64,000 bases of DNA from the NCBI RefSeq assembly GCF_900218035.1, contig NZ_OBMR01000003.1, positions 1 through 64,000 of the forward strand, in the 5' to 3' direction. This stretch comes from Pseudobutyrivibrio ruminis DSM 9787. Its GTDB lineage: Bacteria > Bacillota > Clostridia > Lachnospirales > Lachnospiraceae. The translations under genes were made by a program, and so were the position numbers. Each line of letters starts with the position of its first letter. The first letter of the stretch is position 1. Under the pieces are notes generated by a model. It saw nothing but the letters and a program-made list of their open reading frames with translations, searched no databases and was not told the origin of the DNA. Positions 49,072-59,067 of the stretch are shown piece by piece.

Positions 49072-49941
49072 ATGGACACAGTAGAGACAGTTACAGCGGA
49101 TGAACTAGTGGAAGACATACAGTCTGGTGTGCTTCAGCAGCAGCTTGAAGCCATGATACCAAAGTTTTGGAGCTTCTTTTGGAGTGCAGTTCTTGCACTT
49201 ATAGTTTTTTTCATTGGAACCCGTATTATTAAAGGTATAATCAAGCTTTTTCATAAAGCTATGAACCTTAAGGAAGTTGATCCAGGTGTGGAGACCTTCC
49301 TTGAATCTGTTCTTAAATGGATTCTATACATAATTCTACTGACAATTATTCTCGGCTTATTTGGTGTTACAACTACATCAATATCTGCAGCTGTAGCAGG
49401 CCTTGGGGTTACAATAGGTCTTGCTTTACAGGGAGCTTTGTCAAATTTTGCAGGTGGCATACTTATCCTTGTTATGCATCCATTTAGAGTTGGGGATTAC
49501 ATTATTGAGCATGCTTCAGGGCAGGAAGGTACAGTTGATAAAATCAACATCATCTACACTACTCTAAAGATGCTAGATGGCCGTTTGGTTCAGATTCCAA
49601 ATGGAACACTTTCAGCTACATCACTTACAAACTGCACAGCTCAAAGCTATCGTTTGTTTAACGAAACAGTGGGCATCAGCTATGGCTCAGATATCGCAAA
49701 GGCAAAAGAAATACTTCAGGATATTGCTGAAAAGGCTGAGCATAGGCTTGAGATTTCTCCTATTCAGGTTTTTGTAGCAGAGCTTGGAGAAAGTGCTGTA
49801 CAGATTGGTTTGAGATTCCCAGTGGATATAGACAATTACTGGCTTACAAAATGGAGCACATTAGAAGAAATTAAAAATAGATTTGATAAATCGGGAATCG
49901 AAATTTGCTACAATCAGCTAGATGTACATATCACACAATAG
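49072..49941 (+). CDS. MscS-family mechanosensitive channel
   Basis: About 289 residues: a Glu-rich cytosolic start, about three membrane helices (about 25-130), the Gly/Ala-rich pore helix (AVAGLGVTIGLALQGALSNFAGGI) and a beta-rich C-terminal cage. It would release solutes under hypo-osmotic shock. The ATG after GGAGGG is chosen over one four codons upstream. It may be transcribed with the peptidase that follows by 12 bases. Confidence 0.92.
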   Translation: MDTVETVTADELVEDIQSGVLQQQLEAMIPKFWSFFWSAVLALIVFFIGTRIIKGIIKLFHKAMNLKEVDPGVETFLESVLKWILYIILLTIILGLFGVTTTSISAAVAGLGVTIGLALQGALSNFAGGILILVMHPFRVGDYIIEHASGQEGTVDKINIIYTTLKMLDGRLVQIPNGTLSATSLTNCTAQSYRLFNETVGISYGSDIAKAKEILQDIAEKAEHRLEISPIQVFVAELGESAVQIGLRFPVDIDNYWLTKWSTLEEIKNRFDKSGIEICYNQLDVHITQ

Positions 49942-49953
49942 AAAGGCATTAAT

Positions 49954-52863
49954 TTGAACAAGGCATACGAATTACTTAAAGAAGAAAAGCTAGAGGGATT
50001 AGATTCATTAGGCTTCATATTTGAACATAAGAAAACAAAAGCTAGAATTTGTTTTATTTCAAACGATGATACAAACAAAGTTTTTTACATAGGTTTTAGA
50101 ACACCACCAAAGGATTCTACAGGTGTAGCTCACATCGTTGAACACACAGTCCTTTGTGGCTCAGATAAATATCCTGTAAAGGACCCATTTGTTGAGCTTG
50201 TAAAGGGAAGCCTTAATACTTTCCTTAATGCAATGACATATCCAGATAAGACAGTTTATCCTATAGCCAGCACAAATAACGCTGACTACATGAATCTTAT
50301 TGATGTATATATGGATGCGGTTTTCCACCCAAATATCTACAAATACCGTGAGATATTTGAACAGGAGGGCTGGCATTATGAAATGGAAAATGAGGACAGC
50401 GACTTAACAATCAACGGCGTTGTATACAACGAGATGAAGGGCGCATATTCATCACCTGATGATGTGCTTTCACGTCAGATTCTTAATTCTCTTTTCCCAG
50501 ATACAACTTACGCTATTGAATCAGGCGGTGACCCAAAGGTTATTCCTAGTCTTACATACGAGGATTTTCTTGCCTTCCACAGCAAGTATTATCATCCAAG
50601 CAATTCATACATCTATGTTTATGGTGATGTGGATATCGATGATTTACTTGAGTATTTAGATACCAAATATCTTCGCCACTACGATTATCTAGAGGTAGAT
50701 TCAGAGATTAACATGCAGCCTGCCTTTGATAAGCCTGTAGAGGTTACAGTAGATTATCCAATCGGGGCAGACCAGGAGACAAAGAACAATGCTTATCTTT
50801 CATATAATGTCTGCATAGGAGATGTTCTTGATCCAAACATGTATAGAGCTTTCGATATATTAAATTATGCTCTTGTTTCTGCACCGGGTGCTCCTTTATA
50901 TAAAGCACTTATTGATGCGAATATTGCAGAGGATGTTGAGTGTTCGTTTGAATCGTCTCAGCGTCAGATGTATTTTTCAGTAGTAGCACGTGGGGCAAAC
51001 GAAGAGGACAGAGATCGCTTTGTAGATATTATCGAGACTACACTTCAAAAGGAAATCAAAAAGGGTATTGATAAAAAGACTCTTTTTGCTGCAATAAATG
51101 GCGAACAGTTTAGAGCTAGAGAGCTTGACTTTGGTAGTGCACCAAAGGGACTTATCATTGGACTTCAGCTTCTTGATAGCTGGTTATACGATAAGAATCA
51201 GCCATTCCTTCATCTACATGCTGTTGAAGTATTAGATAAAATTAAAACCAGAGTTAATAACGGACTTTTTGATTATATTGCCGATGTTTATTTGCTTTCA
51301 AACAATCATAAATCTGTCGTTACTCTTAGACCGAAGCAGGGACTTACAGCAGCAGATGACAATGAATTAAAGGAAAAGCTTGCTACTAAAAAGGCTAGTC
51401 TTTCAAAGGAAGAAATTAAGCAGATTGTTGAACATACGGCTCATCTAAAGGAATACCAGGAGACTCCTAGTTCAAAGGAGGATTTGGCAAAGATACCTAT
51501 GCTTTCCAGATTCGACCTGACAAGAGAAGCACGTCCTATTGATTTGGCGGTATATGATGAGGATGGAACAACAATTCTTCATCACAAGGTTAGTACAAAT
51601 GGAATCCATTATTTCAATATGGTTTTTGATATTAGCGATATTACATTATCAGATATTCCATATGTATCATTGTTGGAACGATTCATCGGATTAATGGATA
51701 CAAAGCATTATACATATGCCGATTACACTAATGAAATGTATCTTCATACAGGTGGCATCACCACCACTACAGCAGTTCATGAAGTGTTTGGCGAGCATGA
51801 TAAATATCGCATCACCTTTGAGGTTCGCTCAAAATTCATTTATGAAGAAGCGGATGTGGCCAAAGATCTTGCAATGGAAATGATATGCAATACCTTATTC
51901 TCGGATGAAAAGAGATTAAAGGAGCTTATCGTAGCAGAGAAATCCCACATGGAATCAATCCTCAATTCAAGAGGTAACCAGGTGGCTGCTACTAGAGCGA
52001 GATGTGGTTTCTCAAAGAAGGCCAATATTTCAGATTTGGCAAATGGAGTTCGATTCTACAGATTCCTGGTAGACCTTGAAGAGAACTTCGACAATAGAAA
52101 AGATGAAATTATATCTAAACTTAACAAAATGTGTAAAACAATATTTGCAAAGGATAGATTGATAATATCTTCTACTGGTAAGACAGAGGTACTGAATCAG
52201 GCAAGAAGGCTTGTCAACGATATAAGACCATTGCTTTCTCAGGAAAAGCTTTCCTTCGAGGGAGATAATGAGTTTGAGGTTCATCCAGTAAAGGAGGCCC
52301 TTAAGGATGCTTCTCAGATTCAGTATGTAGCGATGGCTGGCGATTTTGTTAAATCAGGATATAAATACAACGGAAGCTATAAGCTTCTCAATACAATCCT
52401 TGGTTATGACTATTTCTGGATTAAGGTTCGTGTTCAGGGTGGTGCATATGGTTGCAATATGAATTCAAGTCGCCAGGGAGATATGGTGTTTGTTTCATAT
52501 CGTGATCCAAACCTAGCTGAGACTCTCAAAGTGTTTGAAGAGACTGGAGACTACCTTAGAAACTTTGATGCTGACGATAGAGATATGACAAAGTACATTA
52601 TAGGTACTATAAGTGGCATGGATACACCACTTACACCTTCACAGCGTGGCCTTCGTGGATTGAATTGCTATATTTCAGGCGTTAGCTACGAGGATTTGCA
52701 ACGCACCAGAGATGAAGTTTTAGATGCAACAGTAGAGGACATCAGAGCCTTGGCTGAGCCAGTGGATGCTGCTATGTCACAACGCTACATCTGTGTTGTA
52801 GGCAATGAATCAGTGGTGGAAGCGAATTCAGAGTTATTTACGGTAGTAGAGAATTTATATTAG
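49954..52863 (+). CDS. Peptidase M16C (PreP-like) metalloprotease
   Basis: A 969-residue single-chain M16C peptidase, which digests short peptides inside a closed chamber. The inverted zinc motif HIVEH (His60, Glu63, His64) and the further Glu in VYNEMKGAYSSPDD are intact. The length matches the family (about 970). It starts with TTG after GAAAGG. No signal peptide is seen. Confidence 0.93.
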   Translation: MNKAYELLKEEKLEGLDSLGFIFEHKKTKARICFISNDDTNKVFYIGFRTPPKDSTGVAHIVEHTVLCGSDKYPVKDPFVELVKGSLNTFLNAMTYPDKTVYPIASTNNADYMNLIDVYMDAVFHPNIYKYREIFEQEGWHYEMENEDSDLTINGVVYNEMKGAYSSPDDVLSRQILNSLFPDTTYAIESGGDPKVIPSLTYEDFLAFHSKYYHPSNSYIYVYGDVDIDDLLEYLDTKYLRHYDYLEVDSEINMQPAFDKPVEVTVDYPIGADQETKNNAYLSYNVCIGDVLDPNMYRAFDILNYALVSAPGAPLYKALIDANIAEDVECSFESSQRQMYFSVVARGANEEDRDRFVDIIETTLQKEIKKGIDKKTLFAAINGEQFRARELDFGSAPKGLIIGLQLLDSWLYDKNQPFLHLHAVEVLDKIKTRVNNGLFDYIADVYLLSNNHKSVVTLRPKQGLTAADDNELKEKLATKKASLSKEEIKQIVEHTAHLKEYQETPSSKEDLAKIPMLSRFDLTREARPIDLAVYDEDGTTILHHKVSTNGIHYFNMVFDISDITLSDIPYVSLLERFIGLMDTKHYTYADYTNEMYLHTGGITTTTAVHEVFGEHDKYRITFEVRSKFIYEEADVAKDLAMEMICNTLFSDEKRLKELIVAEKSHMESILNSRGNQVAATRARCGFSKKANISDLANGVRFYRFLVDLEENFDNRKDEIISKLNKMCKTIFAKDRLIISSTGKTEVLNQARRLVNDIRPLLSQEKLSFEGDNEFEVHPVKEALKDASQIQYVAMAGDFVKSGYKYNGSYKLLNTILGYDYFWIKVRVQGGAYGCNMNSSRQGDMVFVSYRDPNLAETLKVFEETGDYLRNFDADDRDMTKYIIGTISGMDTPLTPSQRGLRGLNCYISGVSYEDLQRTRDEVLDATVEDIRALAEPVDAAMSQRYICVVGNESVVEANSELFTVVENLY

Positions 52864-52879
52864 TTAAGAGGAATTTAGA

Positions 52880-53794
52880 ATGAGTGATAATTTTAAATCG
52901 GGTTTCGTTACTATAGTGGGGCGCCCAAATGTTGGTAAGAGCACTTTGATGAACCATATAATTGGGCAGAAGATTGCTATTACAAGTAACAAGCCACAGA
53001 CAACAAGAAACAGAATCCAAACTGTTTATACAGATGAGGAAGTTGGTCAAATCGTGTTCTTGGATACACCAGGTATGCACGAAGCTAAGAATAAGCTTGG
53101 CGAATATATGATGTCTGCAGCAAAAAGCACAATCAACGATGTTGATTTGATTCTCTGGCTTGTAGAGCCTGATACAAAGGTTGGCGCCGGAGATAAGAAA
53201 ATTGCTGAGCTTTTATCCACAGTAGATGCTCCAGTAATGTTAGTTATCAACAAGATTGACATGGCTGATGGTGTAAAAGTAGGAGAGACAATTTCAGCAT
53301 TCAAGGATTTATGTGATTTTGTTGAGGTTGTTCCAGTTTCTGCTTTACATGGAGAAGGCTGCGAAGATCTTCTTTCTACTATATTTAAATATTTACCAGA
53401 AGGACCTGCCTTCTATGACCCTGAGACTGTTACTAATCAGACTCTCAGAGAAATTACAGCAGAGATTATCCGTGAAAAATCTCTTCATGCTTTAAATGAT
53501 GAGGTTCCACACGGAATAGGAATTCTTATTGATTCCATGAAGGAGCGCCCTGGTAAGCGTCCAATGTGGGATATCGAAGCGACAATTGTCTGCGAGAAAA
53601 ACTCACACAAGGGAATCATTATTGGTAAGGGCGGTGCCATGATCAAAAAAATCGGTACAAATGCTCGTTACGAAATCGAAAAGCTTCTTGAAGCAAAGGT
53701 AAACCTTAAGCTCTTTGTTAAGGTTAAAAAGGATTGGAGAGAAAGCGAGTACGATTTAAAGACTTTCGGTTACAAGAAAGAGGATTTAGGATAA
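52880..53794 (+). CDS. era: GTPase Era
   Basis: A 304-residue GTPase for 16S rRNA maturation. G1 is GRPNVGKST (near 14-22), then DTPGMHE and NKID, and the KH RNA-binding domain has GIIIGKGGAMIKKIG. It is adjacent to recO with no gap and is part of the era-recO-glyQS series. Confidence 0.97.
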   Translation: MSDNFKSGFVTIVGRPNVGKSTLMNHIIGQKIAITSNKPQTTRNRIQTVYTDEEVGQIVFLDTPGMHEAKNKLGEYMMSAAKSTINDVDLILWLVEPDTKVGAGDKKIAELLSTVDAPVMLVINKIDMADGVKVGETISAFKDLCDFVEVVPVSALHGEGCEDLLSTIFKYLPEGPAFYDPETVTNQTLREITAEIIREKSLHALNDEVPHGIGILIDSMKERPGKRPMWDIEATIVCEKNSHKGIIIGKGGAMIKKIGTNARYEIEKLLEAKVNLKLFVKVKKDWRESEYDLKTFGYKKEDLG

Positions 53795-54520
53795 ATGGGA
53801 CTGGTTACCCTGACAGGATTAGTGCTTTCCAGCTCTGATGTTGGTGAATTTGATAAGCGCCTTGTTATCCTTACAAAGGAGGCAGGACGAATTACAGCTT
53901 TTGCCAAAGGAGCAAGAAGGCCAAACAATCCACTTGTTGCTGCATGTTCACCATTTTGTTTTGGAGTTTTCGATGCTTTCGAAGGCCGAAATTCCTACCA
54001 TATCAGCAAAGCCAATATCTCCAATTACTTCAGGGATTTGGTTTTGGATTATGATAAGGTGTGCCTGGGCTCGTATTTTTTGGAGGTAGCTGATTTTCTC
54101 TCAGTGGAGGGAATGGATGAAAGAAACAGACTGGCTCTTTTGTATCAGAGCTTGAAAGCCTTAGAATCGGGCAAATTTAGCCATCGCCTTCTGAAAAACA
54201 TCTACGATTTAAAAACCTGGGTAATAGATGGTGAATATCCTAATGTATTTAATTGTACATGTTGTGGAAAAAAGGAAAATTTAACGGCCTTTTCGTTGAA
54301 AAGACATGGAATGCTCTGCAAAGAGTGTGCAAATTTAGAAGCAGGTTCAAATATTTCCAGCTCAACACTGTATACAATGCAATTTATAGTTTCCTCAACC
54401 ATTGAAAAGTTGTATACTTTTGTGTTGAATGAGGAAACTGAAGAAGAATTAACTAGAATTTTAGACGGCTATAGATTAAACTATAGGTCGCATAAATATA
54501 AGAGCGAGGAATTTCTATGA
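53795..54520 (+). CDS. recO: DNA repair protein RecO
   Basis: A 241-residue recombination mediator of the RecFOR pathway. It has an N-terminal OB fold (TGLVLSSSDVGEFDKRLVILTKE), a helical part and a four-Cys zinc site (CTCCGKKEN and LCKECAN). It overlaps the next gene by four bases (ATGA). Confidence 0.95.
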   Translation: MGLVTLTGLVLSSSDVGEFDKRLVILTKEAGRITAFAKGARRPNNPLVAACSPFCFGVFDAFEGRNSYHISKANISNYFRDLVLDYDKVCLGSYFLEVADFLSVEGMDERNRLALLYQSLKALESGKFSHRLLKNIYDLKTWVIDGEYPNVFNCTCCGKKENLTAFSLKRHGMLCKECANLEAGSNISSSTLYTMQFIVSSTIEKLYTFVLNEETEEELTRILDGYRLNYRSHKYKSEEFL

Positions 54521-55296
54521 CTAATAACAGACCCCGCCAGGGTTCTGGCATGCGGAGTCGTAATAGTGCAAAAAGTCCTACAAGACAGGGAGTTGCTGCT
54601 AGGGAGCTTCAGGAAGCTCGTAGGAAAAGAAGACAGCGCGAGGTAATGCGCAATCGCATTATTCTAGGTGTTGTTTGCATTTGTATTTTTGCACTTCTCA
54701 TTACACTTATTGTAAAATTATTAGGTGGGCTGATTGGTTCAGGTAACACAGCCGACACTTCTACCATTACTTTCCAGAAAAATGGACAGGTCGTTTTTGA
54801 AGAAGTGATTGATTTTGATTCAGATACATATTCAAAATCGGAGCTTAAAAGCTACACAAATGATTTAATAAGTAGCTTCAACGAAACCTATGGCGAGGAA
54901 GCAATCAAGCTTAATAAGCTTTCTGTTAAAGGGGACGAAGCCTACATTAAAACTACATATAAGGATGCTGATTGCTACACAGCTTTCACTTCTTATGAAA
55001 CTTTTGATGCTTCTTACGAAGATGCAGTTTCTGCTGGCTACGATTTTGGTGAGCTTTTTTCAACTGTAGCTGATAATGTAGTAGGGGAAGCACAGGTGGT
55101 GGACACTGACAGCTTATTCGCTGGCATGCAGGTGGCCATTATCAAAGAAAACGTTACTGTTGTTGTGCCTGGCACAATTACATATATATCAAATGCCAAT
55201 GTTGATTTGGTAGAAGCGGACACAGTTACAATTTCCCAAGCTGATGGGAATGAGGATGCTTCAGATTTAGTATATGTTATATATACTTTGGAATAA
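54517..55296 (+). CDS. Single-pass membrane protein of unknown function
   Basis: A 259-residue protein: an Arg-rich cytosolic tail (about 1-45), one membrane helix (about 48-69) and an extracytoplasmic domain of about 185 residues with mixed helix and strand. No catalytic motif or lipobox is seen. It lies between recO and glyQS, coupled by ATGA overlap to recO, an arrangement that seems kept in related genomes (recollection, not checked). Confidence 0.8.
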   Translation: MTNNRPRQGSGMRSRNSAKSPTRQGVAARELQEARRKRRQREVMRNRIILGVVCICIFALLITLIVKLLGGLIGSGNTADTSTITFQKNGQVVFEEVIDFDSDTYSKSELKSYTNDLISSFNETYGEEAIKLNKLSVKGDEAYIKTTYKDADCYTAFTSYETFDASYEDAVSAGYDFGELFSTVADNVVGEAQVVDTDSLFAGMQVAIIKENVTVVVPGTITYISNANVDLVEADTVTISQADGNEDASDLVYVIYTLE

Positions 55297-55316
55297 TATT
55301 AGAAGGGAACATAATC

Positions 55317-56714
55317 ATGGAAAAAACAATGGACAAAATTATTGCTCTTGCTAAAGCAAGAGGCTTTGTATATGCAGGTTCCGAGATTTACGGTGGTCTT
55401 GCTAATACATGGGATTACGGTAATCTTGGCGTTGAGCTTAAGAATAACGTAAAAAAAGCTTGGTGGCAGAAATTCGTTCAGGAAAATCCATACAACGTAG
55501 GTGTTGATTGTGCGATTCTTATGAATCCACAGACATGGATTGCTTCTGGTCACCTTGGTTCATTCTCAGATCCACTTATGGATTGTAAGGAATGTCACGA
55601 AAGATTTAGAGCTGATAAAATCATTGAGGATTTTGCTGCTGAAAAGGGTATCGAGCTTAAGTCATCAGTTGATGGTTGGAGCAAGGAAGAGATGAAGGAA
55701 TTCATCGATAGCAACAACGTTCCATGTCCTACATGTGGCAAGCACAACTTCACAGATATTCGTGAGTTCAATCTTATGTTCAAGACATTCCAGGGTGTTA
55801 CTGAGGATGCTAAGAACACAGTTTACCTTCGTCCTGAGACAGCACAGGGTATTTTCGTAAACTTCAAGAATGTTCAGCGTACATCTCGTAAGAAGGTTCC
55901 ATTTGGTATTGGCCAGATTGGTAAGTCATTCCGTAACGAGATTACACCTGGTAACTTCACATTCCGTACTCGTGAGTTCGAGCAGATGGAGCTTGAGTTC
56001 TTCTGCAAGCCTGGTACACAGGATGAGTGGTTCCAGTACTGGAGAAGCTTCTGCCGTGATTGGCTTACAAGCCTCGGCATGAAGGAAGACGAAATGAGAC
56101 TTCGTGACCACGATCCAGAGGAGCTTTCATTCTACTCAACAGGTACAACAGATATCGAGTACTTATTCCCATTTGGTTGGGGTGAGCTTTGGGGTATCGC
56201 TAGCCGTACAGACTACGACCTTACACAGCATCAGAACGTATCTGGTCAGGACCTTACATACTTCGATGATGAGACAAATGAAAAGTACTTACCATACGTA
56301 ATCGAGCCATCTCTTGGTGCTGATCGTGTTGTTCTTGCATTCCTTTGCGCAGCATACGATGAGGAAGAGGTTGGTAAGGATGGAAAGAGTGATGTTCGTA
56401 CAGTTCTTCACTTCCACCCAGCTCTTGCACCAGTAAAGATTGGTGTGCTTCCACTTTCAAAGAAGCTCAACGAAGGCGCTGAAAAAGTATTTGCAGAGCT
56501 TTCAAAGAAATATAACTGCGAATTTGACGACAGAGGAACAATCGGTAAGAGATATCGTCGTATGGACGAAATCGGAACACCATTCTGTATCACATATGAC
56601 TTTGATTCAGAAGAAGACCATATGGTTACAATTCGTCATCGTGATTCTATGGAGCAGGAAAGAATTGCGATTGCAGATTTGGATGCTTATTTTGCAGACA
56701 AATTTACATTTTAA
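55317..56714 (+). CDS. glyQS: Glycyl-tRNA synthetase, single-chain type
   Basis: A 465-residue class II synthetase. Motifs are visible: motif 1/2 region ([25 protein letters not shown]), the Zn-type CPTCGKHNF insertion and the C-terminal anticodon-binding domain (about 370-465). No T-box leader is seen in the 20-base gap. Confidence 0.97.
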   Translation: MEKTMDKIIALAKARGFVYAGSEIYGGLANTWDYGNLGVELKNNVKKAWWQKFVQENPYNVGVDCAILMNPQTWIASGHLGSFSDPLMDCKECHERFRADKIIEDFAAEKGIELKSSVDGWSKEEMKEFIDSNNVPCPTCGKHNFTDIREFNLMFKTFQGVTEDAKNTVYLRPETAQGIFVNFKNVQRTSRKKVPFGIGQIGKSFRNEITPGNFTFRTREFEQMELEFFCKPGTQDEWFQYWRSFCRDWLTSLGMKEDEMRLRDHDPEELSFYSTGTTDIEYLFPFGWGELWGIASRTDYDLTQHQNVSGQDLTYFDDETNEKYLPYVIEPSLGADRVVLAFLCAAYDEEEVGKDGKSDVRTVLHFHPALAPVKIGVLPLSKKLNEGAEKVFAELSKKYNCEFDDRGTIGKRYRRMDEIGTPFCITYDFDSEEDHMVTIRHRDSMEQERIAIADLDAYFADKFTF

Positions 56715-56731
56715 CATAGGAGGAGAGTGCT

Positions 56732-57370
56732 ATGGAAAACATTAATGTAGAGGGAGCAGCTGAAAAGCCTGTTGCACAGCCAGTTGTTGATAACGGAGAA
56801 GACTTACTTTTAGCACAGATTGACGCATTCCGTGAGAAGGCAACACAGCTACAGCAACTCATTGCTCAGAAAGAGCGCAAGGCTGCAGAATTAGAAGCTT
56901 TAGTTAGAGAGAAAGAAGCAATTAATGTTAAGCTACAGGAAGAGCTTTCAAGAAAGCAGCAGGAGGCAGATAGCCTTGTTGCTGATGTAGAAACTCAGGT
57001 AGACCGTATGATGCAGGTTGTTAAAAACAACATGGATCAATTAGAGATTGACATTAAGGGCCAGGTGAGTGATAATCAAGAGTCCTACGAGACCCACAAT
57101 AGAAATCTTCAGGATACACTTAAAAATGTATCAGATGGTTTGGATAATATTCAAAACGAGCTTTCCGAGAAAACGCACTCAGAATCAGTTCATTTATATC
57201 GTTTGATTCAGGATTTATTAAAGGAACATGACAATAGCGAGGAGCAGGCTATTAAAGCCATCGAGCATTACAGCTCATTAAAGAAGCTTTCAGTCGTAGT
57301 TATTGTTCTACTTGTATTAACAATGGGGGTATCTATTGCATCACTTATTCTCTCGATAGGATTATTTTAA
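56732..57370 (+). CDS. Coiled-coil protein with C-terminal membrane helix
   Basis: A 212-residue protein: a mostly heptad-repeat coiled coil (about 25-165, rich in Glu/Gln/Lys) and a single C-terminal membrane helix (about 190-211), so a tail-anchored layout. No enzyme motif. Position between glyQS and the pyrophosphatase suggests co-transcription. I do not recognise the family. Confidence 0.82.
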   Translation: MENINVEGAAEKPVAQPVVDNGEDLLLAQIDAFREKATQLQQLIAQKERKAAELEALVREKEAINVKLQEELSRKQQEADSLVADVETQVDRMMQVVKNNMDQLEIDIKGQVSDNQESYETHNRNLQDTLKNVSDGLDNIQNELSEKTHSESVHLYRLIQDLLKEHDNSEEQAIKAIEHYSSLKKLSVVVIVLLVLTMGVSIASLILSIGLF

Positions 57371-57391
57371 GATAGAATAGATGGAGGGATT

Positions 57392-59035
57392 ATGCCGAAT
57401 TCAGTTTTTATTATCGGACACAAGAACCCTGATACCGACAGTATTTGTGCCGCTATAGGATATGCATACCTTAAAAATGCACTTGGCACAGGAGTAAATT
57501 ATATACCAAAGAAAGCGGGCGAGCTCAATAAAGAGACTCGTTACGTTTTAGACCGTTTTGGCGTTCAGGAGCCAGAAACAATATCAGACGTTGGAGCACA
57601 GCTCATGGATATTGAGTATAGACAGCTCGAGGGCGTTGATGGTCATATTTCTCTTAAGAAAGCATGGGAAATCATGCTAGAGAGAGACGTTGTTACACTT
57701 CCAGTTATTGCAAAGACAGGCAAGCTTGAAGGTGTAATCGTAAACGGAGATATTGCGTACTCATACATGGATGTATACGACAACAGCATCCTTTCAAGAG
57801 CACGTACACAGTTCTCAAATATCATTAGTACACTTAGTGGACGTCTTGTTACAGGAAATCCACACGCATATTTTGTAAAAGGTTCTGTAGTTATTGCATC
57901 AAACAACAGAGAGGATCTTAAAGAAGATATCAACAGAGACGACCTTGTTATTGTTGGTAATATCACAGCTCGTCAGCTTATCTGTATCGAAGCAGGATGT
58001 AGCTGCTTAGTAGTTTGTGGCGCTTCATCAGTAGACCCTGAGGTTGAAAAGGCAGCTATAGATCATCAGGTAGTGCTTATCACTACGGAGTACGACACAT
58101 TTACAGTTGCTCGTCTTATTCATCAGTCAATGCCTATCCGTCAGTTCATGCAGAAGGAAGACATTATCAGCTTTGAGTTAGACGATTATGTAGATGATGT
58201 TAGAGAAGTTATGAAAACAGTTCGTCATCGAGATTTCCCAATTCTCGATGAAAACAGACATTATATTGGAATGGTTTCACGTCGTCTTCTTTTAAATATG
58301 CAAAAGAAGAAGGTTATTTTAGTAGACCACAATGAAAAGTCTCAGGCAGTAGATGGTATTGATCAGGCAGAAGTTCTTGAAATCATCGACCACCACAGAC
58401 TTGGTTCACTTGAAACTGTTTCACCAATTCTTTTCAGAAATCAGCCACTTGGTTCTACAGCCACAATTGTATCGCTGATGTTCAAGGAAAGAGGAGTACA
58501 AATTCCAAAGGAAATTGCTGGTGTACTTTGCTCAGCAATCCTTTCAGATACTTTGATGTTTAGGTCACCAACATGTACACCAATAGACGAAGAAAGAGCA
58601 AGAGAGCTTGCTAAGATTGCCGGTGTTGATGTTACAGAGCTTGCAACTTCTATGTTTGAAGCAGGCAGCGATTTCAAGGACCGTACAGCTGAGCAGATCT
58701 TCCATCAGGATTACAAGATCTTCACTAGCGGAGACACAAAGTTTGGAGTTGCCCAGGTAAGTTCAGTATCAAAGGGGCAGCTTAATTCTATTAAGGGTGA
58801 AATCAGAAAATACATGGATTCTGTACTTAATTCATCAGATTTGAATGCAGTATTCGTTATGCTTACTGATATCCTTAATGAATCAACAGAGCTTCTATTC
58901 GTTGGCGGGGAGGCTGACAAAATAATTGCCGATGCATTTAGAATGCCTGTTGCTGCAGATAGCTACATTTTAGATGGTGTAGTTTCAAGAAAGAAACAGC
59001 TTATACCACCTATCATGGAATCTCTACAGGAATAA
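57392..59035 (+). CDS. ppaC: Manganese-dependent inorganic pyrophosphatase with CBS and DRTGG domains
   Basis: A 547-residue family II pyrophosphatase. DHH-type metal motif (IIGHKNPDTDSICAA) at the start, an insert with two CBS units (about 75-120 and 250-310) around a DRTGG-type segment, then the catalytic remainder (DHHRLGS, near 331; DHNE near 311). CBS-DRTGG members are controlled by adenine nucleotides or diadenosine polyphosphates. The length matches this regulated subgroup. Confidence 0.92.
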   Translation: MPNSVFIIGHKNPDTDSICAAIGYAYLKNALGTGVNYIPKKAGELNKETRYVLDRFGVQEPETISDVGAQLMDIEYRQLEGVDGHISLKKAWEIMLERDVVTLPVIAKTGKLEGVIVNGDIAYSYMDVYDNSILSRARTQFSNIISTLSGRLVTGNPHAYFVKGSVVIASNNREDLKEDINRDDLVIVGNITARQLICIEAGCSCLVVCGASSVDPEVEKAAIDHQVVLITTEYDTFTVARLIHQSMPIRQFMQKEDIISFELDDYVDDVREVMKTVRHRDFPILDENRHYIGMVSRRLLLNMQKKKVILVDHNEKSQAVDGIDQAEVLEIIDHHRLGSLETVSPILFRNQPLGSTATIVSLMFKERGVQIPKEIAGVLCSAILSDTLMFRSPTCTPIDEERARELAKIAGVDVTELATSMFEAGSDFKDRTAEQIFHQDYKIFTSGDTKFGVAQVSSVSKGQLNSIKGEIRKYMDSVLNSSDLNAVFVMLTDILNESTELLFVGGEADKIIADAFRMPVAADSYILDGVVSRKKQLIPPIMESLQE

Positions 59036-59067
59036 GCAAAATATAAATTAAAGGGCAGAATTTTGTT